Assembly: GCF_004209755.1 (NCBI RefSeq)
Contig: NZ_CP035913.1
Location: forward strand, 1,178,001-1,242,000
Direction of reading: 5' to 3'
DNA: 64,000 nt
Origin: Pseudoduganella lutea
GTDB taxonomy: Bacteria; Pseudomonadota; Gammaproteobacteria; Burkholderiales; Burkholderiaceae_D
Of the stretch, positions 45,119 through 54,115 are shown piece by piece. Every line of letters starts with the position of its first letter. Position 1 is the first letter of the stretch. The notes below the pieces were generated by a model, which did no database searches, was not told where the DNA came from, and saw only the letters and a list, made by a program, of their open reading frames with translations. The translations under genes were made by a program, and so were the position numbers.

Positions 45119-47406
45119 GCGACGACCTGTCCCAATTCTCGATGCTGGAACTGTTCCGCATGGAGGCGGAGAGCCAGACCCAGGCACTGACGGATGGCTT
45201 GCTGGCGGTTGAACGCCATGCCGACCCGGCCGACCTGGAAGCGATGATGCGGGCTGCCCATTCCATCAAGGGCGCCGCGGCGATCGTGGGACTGGATGTC
45301 ATCGTGCAGCTGTCGCATGGCATGGAAGACGCGTTCATCGCCGCCCAGCATGGTTTGCTGAAACTGACGCCGAACCGCGTCGACGTCCTGCTGGCCGGCG
45401 TCGACCTGATCGTGCAATGCTCGAACCTCCAGGAAAGCGGCTTGCAGGGCTGGCTGGCGGCCAACGGCGACACGATCCGGCGCACGATGGATGCCATCCG
45501 CGGCATCGCGTTCCTGCCGGAGCCTGTGGCGCCCGCCCCCCCTTCGGCCCCTGCCCCTGCCCCTGCCCCTGCGCCAGAATCCGCACCCGCACTTGCATCG
45601 GCACCGGCACCGGTGACGTCCATCGCGGCGGCACCGGTCACGCCGGAACCGCCGCCCCATGCCGCGCCCGAACCGCGCGGCGGCAAGCCGGGCGTGCAGT
45701 CGGACCGGCTGCTGTCGCTGGCCGGCGAAGCGCGCATCGCCGCGCACCAGATGCTGCCGTTGATCCAGTCCATGCAACGCCACAAGCGCCACCAGGCCGC
45801 GCTGTTCGCAGCGCTGGACGATCTGCAGGAAGCGATCGGCCGCAACGGCGACCCGGTGCTGCGCGAGAAGGCCGCGCAGGTCCTGCAACGCGGACAGCCG
45901 CTCAAGCAATTCATCCTGGGCCACGTGGCCGACATGGAACAGTACGAACGCCGCCTGCTGACCGTGGCGCAGGGCATGGTGGAAGAAGTGCTGGCGCTGC
46001 GCATGCGGCCGTTCCGCGACGGAGTGCACCATTTCCCCCGCATGGTGCGCGACCTGGCACGCAGCCTCGGCAAGGATGTGCGGCTGGAGATCCGCGGCGA
46101 GGAAACGCTGGTGGACCGCGATATCCTGGCCCGCATCGAAAGCCCGCTCAACCACATGCTGCGCAACGCCGTGGACCATGGCATCGAGCTGCCGGCACTG
46201 CGCGAACGCGCCGGCAAGCCGCCCCATGGCACCATCGTGCTCGAGGCCAGGCACCGGGCCGGTATGCTGAACATCGAGATCTACGACGATGGCGGCGGCG
46301 TCGACCCGGAACGCATCCGCGCTGCGGTGGTGGCGCGCCGCATGTCCACGCAGGCGATGGCGGACACGATGTCGCACGCGGAACTGATGGAGTTCCTGTT
46401 CCTGCCGGCGTTCAGCCTGAAGCAGGAAGTGACGGAGATCTCCGGTCGTGGCGTTGGCCTGGACATCGTGCACGACGCCATCCGCGAGCAGAATGGCACC
46501 GTGCGGCTCGAATCGGAACGGGGCCGCGGCTTCCATACCCACATCACGCTGCCGCTGACACAGTCGATCGTGCGCTCGCTGGTGGTGGACGTGGGTGGCG
46601 AGGCATACGCGCTGCCCATCGTGAAGGTGGAACGCGTGCTGCAGGTGCCGCGCACGGCCATCCACACGCTGGAGAGCAAGCAGTTCTTCGAGTACGACGG
46701 CGCCAACGTGGGGCTGGTCTCGGCCGCCCAGGTGCTGCAACTGGGCGAGATGACGCTCCAGGAACTGCTGCCGGTAATCGTGGTGGGCACCGGCGCGCAC
46801 CGCTACGGCCTGGTCGTCGATGCGATCCGTGGCGAGCACAGTCTTGCCGTGCACAGCCTCGATCCGATCTTCGGCAAGCTGCGCGACATTGCCGCCGCCG
46901 CCCTGTTGAACGATGGCGAACCGGTGCTGATCCTCGACGTATCCGACCTGCTGATGTCGATCGATAAATTGCTGGCCGAAGGCGGCCTGCATCAATTGGC
47001 GCGCGCCGGTGGCGCGGCAAGGCGTAGAATGAAACGCATCCTCGTCGTCGACGATTCGCTGACCGTGCGCGAAATGGAGCGCAAGCTGCTCTCGGGCCGC
47101 GGCTTCGAGGTGGACATCGCCGTCGACGGCATGGATGGCTGGAACGCGGCGCGCTCCGGCGATTATGACCTGGTCATCACCGACGTCGACATGCCGCGCA
47201 TGGATGGCATCGAACTCGTCAACCTGATCAAGAAGGACCCGCACTTGCATACGCTCCCCGTGATGATCGTGTCGTACAAGGACCGGCCGGAAGACCGCGC
47301 GCGCGGGCTGGCCGCCGGCGCCGATTACTATCTCACCAAGGGCAGTTTCCATGACGAGACCCTGCTCGATGCCGTGGCGGACCTGATCGGGGACGCGTTC
47401 CGATGA
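45115..47406 (+). CDS. wspE: Hybrid CheA kinase of the Wsp system
   Basis: 763 residues. An HPt domain with phosphorylatable H49 (AAHSIKGAA), a Pro/Ala-rich linker (about 139-190), a dimerisation and HATPase core (LNHMLRNAVDHGIE, GRGVGLDIV), a CheW-like domain and a C-terminal receiver (VVDDS, TDVDMPRMDG, YLTKGSF) follow in order. WspE autophosphorylates and passes phosphate to WspR and WspF. The start at 45115 overlaps the wspD end; the longer open frame upstream is not coding. Confidence 0.94.
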   Translation: MSDDLSQFSMLELFRMEAESQTQALTDGLLAVERHADPADLEAMMRAAHSIKGAAAIVGLDVIVQLSHGMEDAFIAAQHGLLKLTPNRVDVLLAGVDLIVQCSNLQESGLQGWLAANGDTIRRTMDAIRGIAFLPEPVAPAPPSAPAPAPAPAPESAPALASAPAPVTSIAAAPVTPEPPPHAAPEPRGGKPGVQSDRLLSLAGEARIAAHQMLPLIQSMQRHKRHQAALFAALDDLQEAIGRNGDPVLREKAAQVLQRGQPLKQFILGHVADMEQYERRLLTVAQGMVEEVLALRMRPFRDGVHHFPRMVRDLARSLGKDVRLEIRGEETLVDRDILARIESPLNHMLRNAVDHGIELPALRERAGKPPHGTIVLEARHRAGMLNIEIYDDGGGVDPERIRAAVVARRMSTQAMADTMSHAELMEFLFLPAFSLKQEVTEISGRGVGLDIVHDAIREQNGTVRLESERGRGFHTHITLPLTQSIVRSLVVDVGGEAYALPIVKVERVLQVPRTAIHTLESKQFFEYDGANVGLVSAAQVLQLGEMTLQELLPVIVVGTGAHRYGLVVDAIRGEHSLAVHSLDPIFGKLRDIAAAALLNDGEPVLILDVSDLLMSIDKLLAEGGLHQLARAGGAARRRMKRILVVDDSLTVREMERKLLSGRGFEVDIAVDGMDGWNAARSGDYDLVITDVDMPRMDGIELVNLIKKDPHLHTLPVMIVSYKDRPEDRARGLAAGADYYLTKGSFHDETLLDAVADLIGDAFR

Positions 47407-48431
47407 AGATCGGTATCGCCAACGATGTCGCGATGGCGGCGGAAGCGCTGCGCCGCGTGATCGCCGGTACCAAGCTGCATCAGGTGGTGTGGATCGCCCG
47501 CACGGGCCTGGAAGCGGTGCGCATGTGCGCCGAGAACCGCCCCGACCTCGTGCTGATGGACCTGAACATGCCGGAACTCGATGGCGTGGAAGCGACGCGG
47601 CGCATCATGGCCGAATCGCCATGCGCGATCCTGGTGGTCACCGGCCGGCCGCAGGACAGCGTGAACCAGGTATTCCGCGCGCTGGGCGCCGGCGCCCTGG
47701 ACGTGACCGCGACGCCGATCCTGATTCCCGGCCACGACCAGGGCGCCGCCCAGTTGCTGGCCAAGCTGCGCACGATGGAAAAGCTGATCCGCCACAGCGG
47801 CGGTACCCATGGCATGCAGCCCCGGCTCACCCTGCAGCTGGCTGACCGGGCCATCACGAACGTGCGCACGCTGGTGGCGATCGGCGCCTCGACCGGAGGG
47901 CCGGTGGCGGTGGCACGGATCCTGGCCGGCTGGCAGGCGCCGCCCGGCTGCACGATCGTCGTGGTACAGCATATCGACGAGAACTTCGCCGATCCCTTCG
48001 CCAAATGGCTGGGCGACCAGCTGACGATGCCGGTGCGCCCCATCGAGCACGGCGACCCGCTGATGAGTGGCACCGTGATGATTGCGAAAAGCAATGACCA
48101 CCTGGTACTGGATGAAAATCACCAACTAGGTTACGATGCGGTGCCGAAGGATTATGCCTACCGCCCGTCGGTCGACGTGTTCTTCCGCTGCGTGGCGCAG
48201 CACTGGCGCGACGATGCCGTCGGCATCCTGCTGACGGGCATGGGTCGTGACGGCGGCGAAGGCTTGCTGGCCATGCGCCGCGCCGGCAAGACCACGGTAG
48301 CCCAGGACCAGGCCACCAGCGCCGTGTACGGCATGCCGCGTGCGGCGGCCGAGCTCGATGCGGCCCAGCTGATCCTGCCGCTGGAAAAAATCGGCCCGTT
48401 TTTACGCAGTACCACTGGAGGCAAACCCTAG
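47403..48431 (+). CDS. wspF: CheB-type methylesterase of the Wsp system
   Basis: 342 residues: receiver (phosphoacceptor about D53, LVLMDLNMPELDG) and methylesterase with the catalytic triad in GASTGGP, QHIDENF and GMGRDGGEG. WspF removes methyl groups from WspA; loss of WspF locks the system on and gives wrinkly colonies in Pseudomonas. The frame is intact here. It overlaps wspE by ATGA and is 58 bp before wspR. Confidence 0.94.
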   Translation: MKIGIANDVAMAAEALRRVIAGTKLHQVVWIARTGLEAVRMCAENRPDLVLMDLNMPELDGVEATRRIMAESPCAILVVTGRPQDSVNQVFRALGAGALDVTATPILIPGHDQGAAQLLAKLRTMEKLIRHSGGTHGMQPRLTLQLADRAITNVRTLVAIGASTGGPVAVARILAGWQAPPGCTIVVVQHIDENFADPFAKWLGDQLTMPVRPIEHGDPLMSGTVMIAKSNDHLVLDENHQLGYDAVPKDYAYRPSVDVFFRCVAQHWRDDAVGILLTGMGRDGGEGLLAMRRAGKTTVAQDQATSAVYGMPRAAAELDAAQLILPLEKIGPFLRSTTGGKP

Positions 48432-48489
48432 GGCAGTAACCCTGAACGCCGCCAGCGTTCAACCTTACTGATCAATTTTAGGAAGCCCG

Positions 48490-49554
48490 ATGTCGCAGGC
48501 CTTCACCGCTGGCGCGGAACCCCGATTTTCCCTGACCGCCTTCAAGGTGCGCGTACTGCTTGTCGACGACCAGTTGCTGGTCGTGGAGGCCGTGCGCCGC
48601 ATGCTGGCCGACCAGCCCGACATCGAATTCCATTTCGTGACCGATGCCTCGAGCGCGGTCGATTGCGCCGCGCGGCTGCAGCCGACCGTCATCCTGCAAG
48701 ACCTGGTGATGCCTGGCTGGGACGGCTTCGACCTGATCAGCCGCTACCGTGCCACGCTGGAACTGGAGCATGTCCCCGTGATCGTGCTGTCGGCCCGCGA
48801 TGAAGCCGCATCGAAAGCGCATGGCTTCGCGGTCGGCGCCAACGATTATCTGGTGAAGCTGCCGGACCGGCTCGAACTGCTGGCCCGCGTGCGCTACCAT
48901 TCCGGCGCCTACATCAGCCGCCTGCAGCGCGACGAGGCGTTCCGCTTCCTGCGCGAGAGCCAGAACCGCCTGGCCGAAGCCAATATCGAACTGCAGAAGC
49001 TGGCGGCGCTGGACAGCCTGACCGGCATCGCCAACCGCCGCCGCTTCGACGAACTGGTGCAGCACGAATGGCAGCGCGGCCAGCGCGAACGCCGCCCGCT
49101 GTCGCTGCTGTTGTGCGATATCGACTGCTTCAAGCTGTACAACGACACCTTCGGCCACCTGGCCGGCGACCTGTGCCTGAAGAAGGCGGCGGCCGTGATG
49201 ACGGCCTGCCTGAAACGGCCGGCCGACCTGGCAGCGCGCTATGGCGGCGAGGAATTCGCGCTGGTACTGCCGGACACGGATGAAGCCGGCGCACGCAGCG
49301 TGGCCGAGGACTGCCTGCGTGCGCTGGCCGAACTGGGGATCGAGAACCCGCAGGCGCCGCATTGCGTCGTCACGATGTCGATCGGCGTGGCGACGCTCGT
49401 GCCCACGGCCGATACGTCCCCGGCCGAACTGGTCGAAGGCGCCGACCGGGCGCTGTACTCGGCCAAGGATGGCGGGCGCAACCGCGCTGCCAGCGCCGTA
49501 TTCGGCCAGACCGGTCAGATAAAGACGGGTTCGGGTTCGAGCAGCACGCCGTAG
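48490..49554 (+). CDS. wspR: Diguanylate cyclase response regulator of the Wsp system
   Basis: 354 residues. A receiver with phosphoacceptor D71 ([12 protein letters not shown]) is joined by a helical stalk to a GGDEF domain. The active site GGEEF (about 252-256) is intact, and RPAD just before it ([14 protein letters not shown]) supplies the RxxD product-inhibition I-site. Phosphorylated WspR clusters and makes c-di-GMP, promoting biofilm and reducing motility. Its last 40 bases overlap the 3' end of murB on the other strand. Confidence 0.95.
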   Translation: MSQAFTAGAEPRFSLTAFKVRVLLVDDQLLVVEAVRRMLADQPDIEFHFVTDASSAVDCAARLQPTVILQDLVMPGWDGFDLISRYRATLELEHVPVIVLSARDEAASKAHGFAVGANDYLVKLPDRLELLARVRYHSGAYISRLQRDEAFRFLRESQNRLAEANIELQKLAALDSLTGIANRRRFDELVQHEWQRGQRERRPLSLLLCDIDCFKLYNDTFGHLAGDLCLKKAAAVMTACLKRPADLAARYGGEEFALVLPDTDEAGARSVAEDCLRALAELGIENPQAPHCVVTMSIGVATLVPTADTSPAELVEGADRALYSAKDGGRNRAASAVFGQTGQIKTGSGSSSTP

Positions 49555-50543
49555 CGTTCGCGCACATCGGCCTGGATTGCCTCGGCGAGCCGCCGCACAT
49601 CAGCGCCGGTGGCACCGCCGTTGTTGACGAGCACCAGCGCCTGCTTCGGATACACGCCGGCTGCGCCCAAGCTTTTCCCCTTCCAGCCGCACTGGTCGAT
49701 CAGCCAACCGGCGGCCAGCTTTTCGGTGCCGTCGTCCTGCCGGTGATGCACGAGGTTCGGGAACTTCTCCAGCAAGGCGGCGCACTGCGCGGCGCCCACG
49801 ACCGGGTTCTTGAAGAAGCTGCCGGCATTGCCGATCACGGCCGGATCGGGCAGCTTGCGGCGCCGGATCGCGATGACGGCATCGGCCACTTGCCGCGCGG
49901 TGGGTTCGGCGGTTCCCATCGCCGCTACCTCATTGGCCAGTTCGGCGTAACGCAGGTTCGGGCGCCACATGCGCGGCAGCGCGAACGTGACGTCGACGAT
50001 GACCAGGCCGCGGCCCGCCTCGTGCTTGAAGACGCTGTCGCGGTAGGCGAAACGGCAGGCCGCACCATCGAACGTGGCCAGCGCCCCCGTGGCGGGATCG
50101 AATACCGTGAGGCTGTGGAACACGTCCTTTGTTTCGAGGCCGTAGGCACCGATGTTCTGGATCGGCGCCGCGCCCACCGTGCCGGGGATCAGCGCCAGGT
50201 TTTCCAGGCCGCCGAGGCCCTGGGCCAGGGTCCACTCCACGAAACCGTGCCAGTTCTCACCGGCCTGCGCGCGCACCAGCACGTGTTCGCCGGTTTCGCC
50301 AACGACCGCGCGGCCGCTGCTGGCCATGTGCAGCACCAGGCCGTCGAAGTTGCCCGTCAGCAGCAGGTTGCTGCCACCGCCCAGCACCAGCCGCGGCAGG
50401 CCCGCCAGCGCGGGATTTGCCAGCACCGCCGCCAGCTGGGCCGTCGCAGAGATCCGGACATAGTGCGAGGCACGGGCATCGATGCCGAAAGTGTTCAGGT
50501 CGCGCAGGGAAAAATCGTGCTGGAGGATTGGTTCGGGATGCAT
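49515..50543 (-). CDS. murB: UDP-N-acetylmuramate dehydrogenase
   Basis: 342 residues, E. coli MurB type I length. FAD-binding [25 protein letters not shown], the catalytic Ser in [10 protein letters not shown] and the terminal Glu in LLEPEPVFI are all present. It reduces UDP-GlcNAc-enolpyruvate in peptidoglycan synthesis. The ATG at 50543 gives the expected length; the longer upstream frame runs into the yajQ promoter region. Its 3' end overlaps wspR by 40 bp tail-to-tail, with no room for a terminator between. Confidence 0.95.
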   Translation of the reverse strand: MHPEPILQHDFSLRDLNTFGIDARASHYVRISATAQLAAVLANPALAGLPRLVLGGGSNLLLTGNFDGLVLHMASSGRAVVGETGEHVLVRAQAGENWHGFVEWTLAQGLGGLENLALIPGTVGAAPIQNIGAYGLETKDVFHSLTVFDPATGALATFDGAACRFAYRDSVFKHEAGRGLVIVDVTFALPRMWRPNLRYAELANEVAAMGTAEPTARQVADAVIAIRRRKLPDPAVIGNAGSFFKNPVVGAAQCAALLEKFPNLVHHRQDDGTEKLAAGWLIDQCGWKGKSLGAAGVYPKQALVLVNNGGATGADVRRLAEAIQADVRERYGVLLEPEPVFI

Positions 50544-50689
50544 GGACGGCTGACTCGGTTTCTCGAAATTTGCTCGATTATAGAGGGAAGCAAAAAAAAC
50601 GACCGACCGTTCGCAGCGTGCGTCCGTTAAAATGTCGCCATCTCTGCGCGGCATTGCCGCGAGCAACAAAAAAATCGAAAGGAACCATC

Positions 50690-51175
50690 ATGCCATCGTT
50701 TGACGTCGTATCCGAGGCGGACATGATCGAGGTGCGCAACGCCGTCGACCAGTCCAACAAGGAGATCACCACCCGCTTCGACTTCAAGGGCAGCGACGCG
50801 CGCGTGGAACAGAAGGAACATGAGCTGACGGCATTCGCCGACTCCGACTTCCAGCTGAGCCAGGTACGGGACGTGCTGACCAACAAGCTTGCCAAGCGCA
50901 AGGTCGACGTGCGTTTCCTGGACGAAGGCAAGATCGAGAAGATCGGCGGCGACAAGGTCAAGCAGGTGATCAAGGTGAAGAACGGTATCGAGACGGAAAC
51001 GGCCAAGAAAATCACCAAGATCATCAAGGAAAGCAAGATGAAGGTGCAGGCCAGCATCCAGGGCGAATCGGTGCGCGTGACCGGCGCGAAGCGCGACGAC
51101 CTGCAGGCCGCGATGGCGCTGCTGCGCAAGGAAGTGGCCGATACGCCGCTCGAATTCAACAACTTCCGCGATTGA
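50690..51175 (+). CDS. yajQ: YajQ-family nucleotide-binding protein
   Basis: 161 residues, full length, with the family start MPSFDVVSE and TTRFDFKG. YajQ proteins bind c-di-GMP in Xanthomonas and Pseudomonas according to published work, and others bind RNA or ATP-like ligands. GGAACC and a C-rich spacer precede the ATG. Adjacency to the wsp operon fits a c-di-GMP theme, though it lies beyond convergent murB. Confidence 0.9.
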   Translation: MPSFDVVSEADMIEVRNAVDQSNKEITTRFDFKGSDARVEQKEHELTAFADSDFQLSQVRDVLTNKLAKRKVDVRFLDEGKIEKIGGDKVKQVIKVKNGIETETAKKITKIIKESKMKVQASIQGESVRVTGAKRDDLQAAMALLRKEVADTPLEFNNFRD

Positions 51176-51208
51176 CGCGGCGCGTGCCGGCAATCACTGA
51201 GGACAGCA

Positions 51209-52480
51209 ATGAAACGTGTTGATGATTTCCGCCTGCGGTTCGGCGACAACGAGTATGTACCCATCATGATCGGCGGCATGGGCGTGGACATTTCCACGTC
51301 CGAACTGGCGCTGGAGGCGGCGCGCCTGGGCGGCATCGGTCATATTTCCGACGCGATGGTGGAAGATGTTTCCGACCGCCGCTTCGATACCAGCTTCGTC
51401 AAGGAAAAGACCAAGCTGTACAAGTTCAACATCAATAACATGGACAAGGCGGTGGTGCAGTTCGACCTGAACCGCCTGGCCGAGGCACAGCGCCTGCATA
51501 TCGGCAGGACCATGGAAGCGAAGAAGGGCCCCGGCCTCATCTTCGTGAACTGCATGGAAAAGCTGACGATGAACGGCCCGCGCGAAACCCTGCGCGTGCG
51601 CCTGAATGCGGCGCTGGATGCGGGCATCGACGGCATCACGCTGTCCGCCGGCCTGCACTTCAATTCGTTCGGCCTGATGGCCGACCACCCGCGCTTCCGC
51701 GAAGCGAAGCTGGGCATCATCGTCTCGTCGGTGCGGGCGCTGCAGATCTTCCTGCGCAAGAACGCCAAGCTGGATCGCCTGCCCGACTACGTGATCGTCG
51801 AAGGCCCGCTGGCCGGCGGCCACCTGGGCTTCGGCCTGGATGACTGGCAGGACTACGACCTGCACACGATCACCGGCGAAGTCCTCGCCTACCTGAAGGG
51901 CGAAGGGCTGGAGATTCCCGTGCTCGCCGCCGGCGGCATCTTCACCGGCAGCGACGCCGTGTCATTCCTCGAGATGGGCGCGGCCGGCGTGCAGGTGGCC
52001 ACGCGCTTCACGATCACGAAGGAATGCGGCCTGCCGGACAAGGTGAAGCAGGAATATGCAAAAGCTTCCGAAGAAGACGTGATCGTCAACGGCATCTCGC
52101 CGACCGGCTATCCGATGCGGATGCTGCGCAACACGCCGGCGATCGGCGCCAACACGCGCCCGGGCTGCGAATCCTACGGCTACCTGCTGGACGCGACCGG
52201 CAACTGCTCGTACATCAACTCGTACAACCGCGAGGTGACGGCGAACGGCGGCAGCGACAAGGGCGTGAAGGTGATGGACAAGACCTGCCTGTGCACGCAC
52301 ATGCGCAACTTCAATTGCTGGACGTGCGGCCACTACACCTACCGCCTGAAGGACACCACGCACAAGCTGGCTAGCGGCGACTACCAGTTGCTGACGGCCG
52401 AACACGTGTTCCGCGATTACCAGTTCAGTACCGACAACCGGATCGCGTTGCCGGAACGCGAGGAAGCCCAGGCGGCCTGA
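51209..52480 (+). CDS. Nitronate monooxygenase-family flavoprotein
   Basis: 423 residues. A TIM-barrel FMN domain has the N-terminal IMIGGMGVDIS, the His in EGPLAGGHLGFG and the phosphate site GGIFTGSDAVSFLEMGAAGVQ (quoted in part). It is longer than the usual 2-nitropropane dioxygenase. Its C-terminal 80 residues hold a Cys cluster (CLCTHMRNFNCWTCGHYTY) that could bind a metal or cluster. The physiological substrate is unknown. It begins 33 bases after yajQ and ends at a terminator. Confidence 0.82.
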   Translation: MKRVDDFRLRFGDNEYVPIMIGGMGVDISTSELALEAARLGGIGHISDAMVEDVSDRRFDTSFVKEKTKLYKFNINNMDKAVVQFDLNRLAEAQRLHIGRTMEAKKGPGLIFVNCMEKLTMNGPRETLRVRLNAALDAGIDGITLSAGLHFNSFGLMADHPRFREAKLGIIVSSVRALQIFLRKNAKLDRLPDYVIVEGPLAGGHLGFGLDDWQDYDLHTITGEVLAYLKGEGLEIPVLAAGGIFTGSDAVSFLEMGAAGVQVATRFTITKECGLPDKVKQEYAKASEEDVIVNGISPTGYPMRMLRNTPAIGANTRPGCESYGYLLDATGNCSYINSYNREVTANGGSDKGVKVMDKTCLCTHMRNFNCWTCGHYTYRLKDTTHKLASGDYQLLTAEHVFRDYQFSTDNRIALPEREEAQAA

Positions 52481-52498
52481 GCGTTTCAGCGCATCGAT

Positions 52499-52531
52499 AA
52501 CGGCGCGATCCGCACGGGTCGCGCCGTTTTT
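52499..52531 (+). terminator. Rho-independent terminator of the flavoprotein gene
   Basis: AACGGCGCGA pairs with TCGCGCCGTT around a short loop, followed by TTTGTTTT, 19 bases after the stop. Its 3' arm and T-tract are the founder of the repeat array that follows. Confidence 0.85.
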
Positions 52532-52639
52532 GTTTTCCTTCGCGCCGTTTTTGTTTCCCTTTGCGCCGTTTTTGTTTCCCTTTGCGCCGTTTTTGTTTCC
52601 CTTTGCGCCGTTTTTGTTTCCCTTTGCGCCGTTTTCTTT
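52521..52639. repeat. 21-bp tandem repeat, six units, derived from a terminator arm
   Basis: Units start at 52521, 52542, 52563, 52584, 52605 and 52626, each GCGCCGTTTTTGTTTCCCTTT with small changes in the first and a truncation in the last. The unit equals the right arm plus T-tract of the preceding terminator, so it arose by tandem duplication. The reading frame through it gives a Phe/Pro repeat that is not a real protein. Confidence 0.9.
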
Positions 52640-52663
52640 GCGCCCCGTGCTTGCCTGGTCCTG

Positions 52664-54115
52664 TCAGCCGGCGATCGGCGTTGCCGGGTACAGCCGCGTC
52701 AGCACCTGCCGCGTGATCGCTGCCAGCAACCCCGTGGCCGCCGCGATGTCCGGCTCTTCCTGCTCGCGCAGCGTGCGCCAGAGCGCCGTGACCTCCGCTT
52801 CGCGCAGCGCGACAGCCTGCTCAACTTCATCCTGCCAGAACGCCGGCGCTTCGCTTTCCACGAAGTTGCCGCGCCCGCGTCCGAAGTGGGCCACTGCCAG
52901 GTAGCGCAGCACGTTCGTGACCAGCAAGGTGCGCAGGAAGGCGTCGGACAGCGTGATCGATGGCGTATTGCGATCGGTGCCCGCATTGAAGCCCCAGGCG
53001 GCACCGGCGAACGTGAGCGCGCCGATCACCCCGCCCAGCAAGGCGCCGGTACCGAGTGTGAGCCCGCCGGCGGCCAGGTCGGCGGACAGCCCGGTCGCGG
53101 CCCCGGACACGATCGCCCCCAGCAACGCGGCCTGGCCCTTTTCGACAGGCGCCCTGACGACGAAATTGTTGCTGACCCGGGCGTTGATCGTGGTGGCCGC
53201 GCTGGCGTCGAGCCGGTGCAGCGACAGCAGGCTGACCGTCGCTTGCCCGATGCCGAGGTTCAGGCGCGCGACCAGCGTGTTCATCGCCCGTTCCTGCCGC
53301 TTGCGGTCGTCGCCCTTGCCGATGCCGACCAGTTTCAATGCCGAACCCAGCATGTTTTTCTCCGCGGTTTCCACCAGCTGGCGATCGCGCACGGCATCGT
53401 GCAGCTGCTGCGCGATCACGGCCATCGAGTGGTGGAAGCGCTGCGCATTCTGTGCTTCCCAGGCCGCCAGCAGGCGGCCATGCGCCTGCCTTTTTTCGTC
53501 CGGCACGAGCTGGCCCAGCGCTTCGTAGAACACGTGCTCGTGCACCCAGCAGCGGGCGAAGGCGTCGAGCGGCAGCACATCGCGCACGGCACCGTACTGC
53601 CGCATGTGTTCGCGCCAGCGCAGCTGCTCGGCTGCTTCTTCCGGCGCCGGCCGGGGCGGGCCCATTTGATTGAGCAGCACCAGCACGGGCTTGCCCAGCC
53701 ATTCGAGGATGCGCATTTCGGATGGCAGGTAGCCGGCATCCTCCGGCCGCTCCGCCGAATTGACGAGGTACAGCACGATGTCCGCATCATCGCGCGCGGC
53801 ACGTAGCGCCTGCTGGCTGAGCCAGAACGGGCGGTCGCGGTAGCGGTCGATCACCTCGCGCAGGAACCAGCCGATCGGGTTGCCGGACATGCCCAGGCGT
53901 TTCATCAGCCGCACCGAGTCGCCGAAGCCCGGCGTATCCCACAGCACCAGCCGGTCGCCGCCTTCGGTGGCCTGCAGCGTGTGCGATTCGGCGAGCGCGG
54001 TCACGTGCGCCGCATCGCGCACCTCGCCCACGTCCATGCCCAGCAGCGTGCGCGCCAGCGTGGTCTTGCCGTTGTTCGTGTGGGAGATCAGGGCCAGCTG
54101 GATCGTTTCGCTCAT
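52664..54115 (-). CDS. GTPase with DUF3482 (membrane-associated P-loop NTPase)
   Basis: 483 residues. The N-terminal G domain has a Walker A region SHTNNGKTTL (Ser at the usual first Gly/Ala position), a DxxG in WDTPGFGD, and a G4-like LLNQMG where NKxD is expected. The C-terminal DUF3482 half has a Gly/Ala-rich hydrophobic region (LLGAIVSGAATGLSADLAAG ... LLGGVIGALTFAGAAWG) that may insert in the membrane. The start overlaps the DUF2868 stop by ATGA, indicating translational coupling. I know the pair from Burkholderiales genomes; no function is established. Confidence 0.83.
   Translation of the reverse strand: MSETIQLALISHTNNGKTTLARTLLGMDVGEVRDAAHVTALAESHTLQATEGGDRLVLWDTPGFGDSVRLMKRLGMSGNPIGWFLREVIDRYRDRPFWLSQQALRAARDDADIVLYLVNSAERPEDAGYLPSEMRILEWLGKPVLVLLNQMGPPRPAPEEAAEQLRWREHMRQYGAVRDVLPLDAFARCWVHEHVFYEALGQLVPDEKRQAHGRLLAAWEAQNAQRFHHSMAVIAQQLHDAVRDRQLVETAEKNMLGSALKLVGIGKGDDRKRQERAMNTLVARLNLGIGQATVSLLSLHRLDASAATTINARVSNNFVVRAPVEKGQAALLGAIVSGAATGLSADLAAGGLTLGTGALLGGVIGALTFAGAAWGFNAGTDRNTPSITLSDAFLRTLLVTNVLRYLAVAHFGRGRGNFVESEAPAFWQDEVEQAVALREAEVTALWRTLREQEEPDIAAATGLLAAITRQVLTRLYPATPIAG

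Noticed and set aside
45025-47352. Long minus-strand frame opposite wspE
   Set aside because: Shadow of a clear CheA hybrid kinase.
52530-52904. Phe/Pro repeat open frame through the 21-bp array
   Set aside because: The array is a non-coding terminator duplication; the period of 21 bp keeps the frame open by chance.
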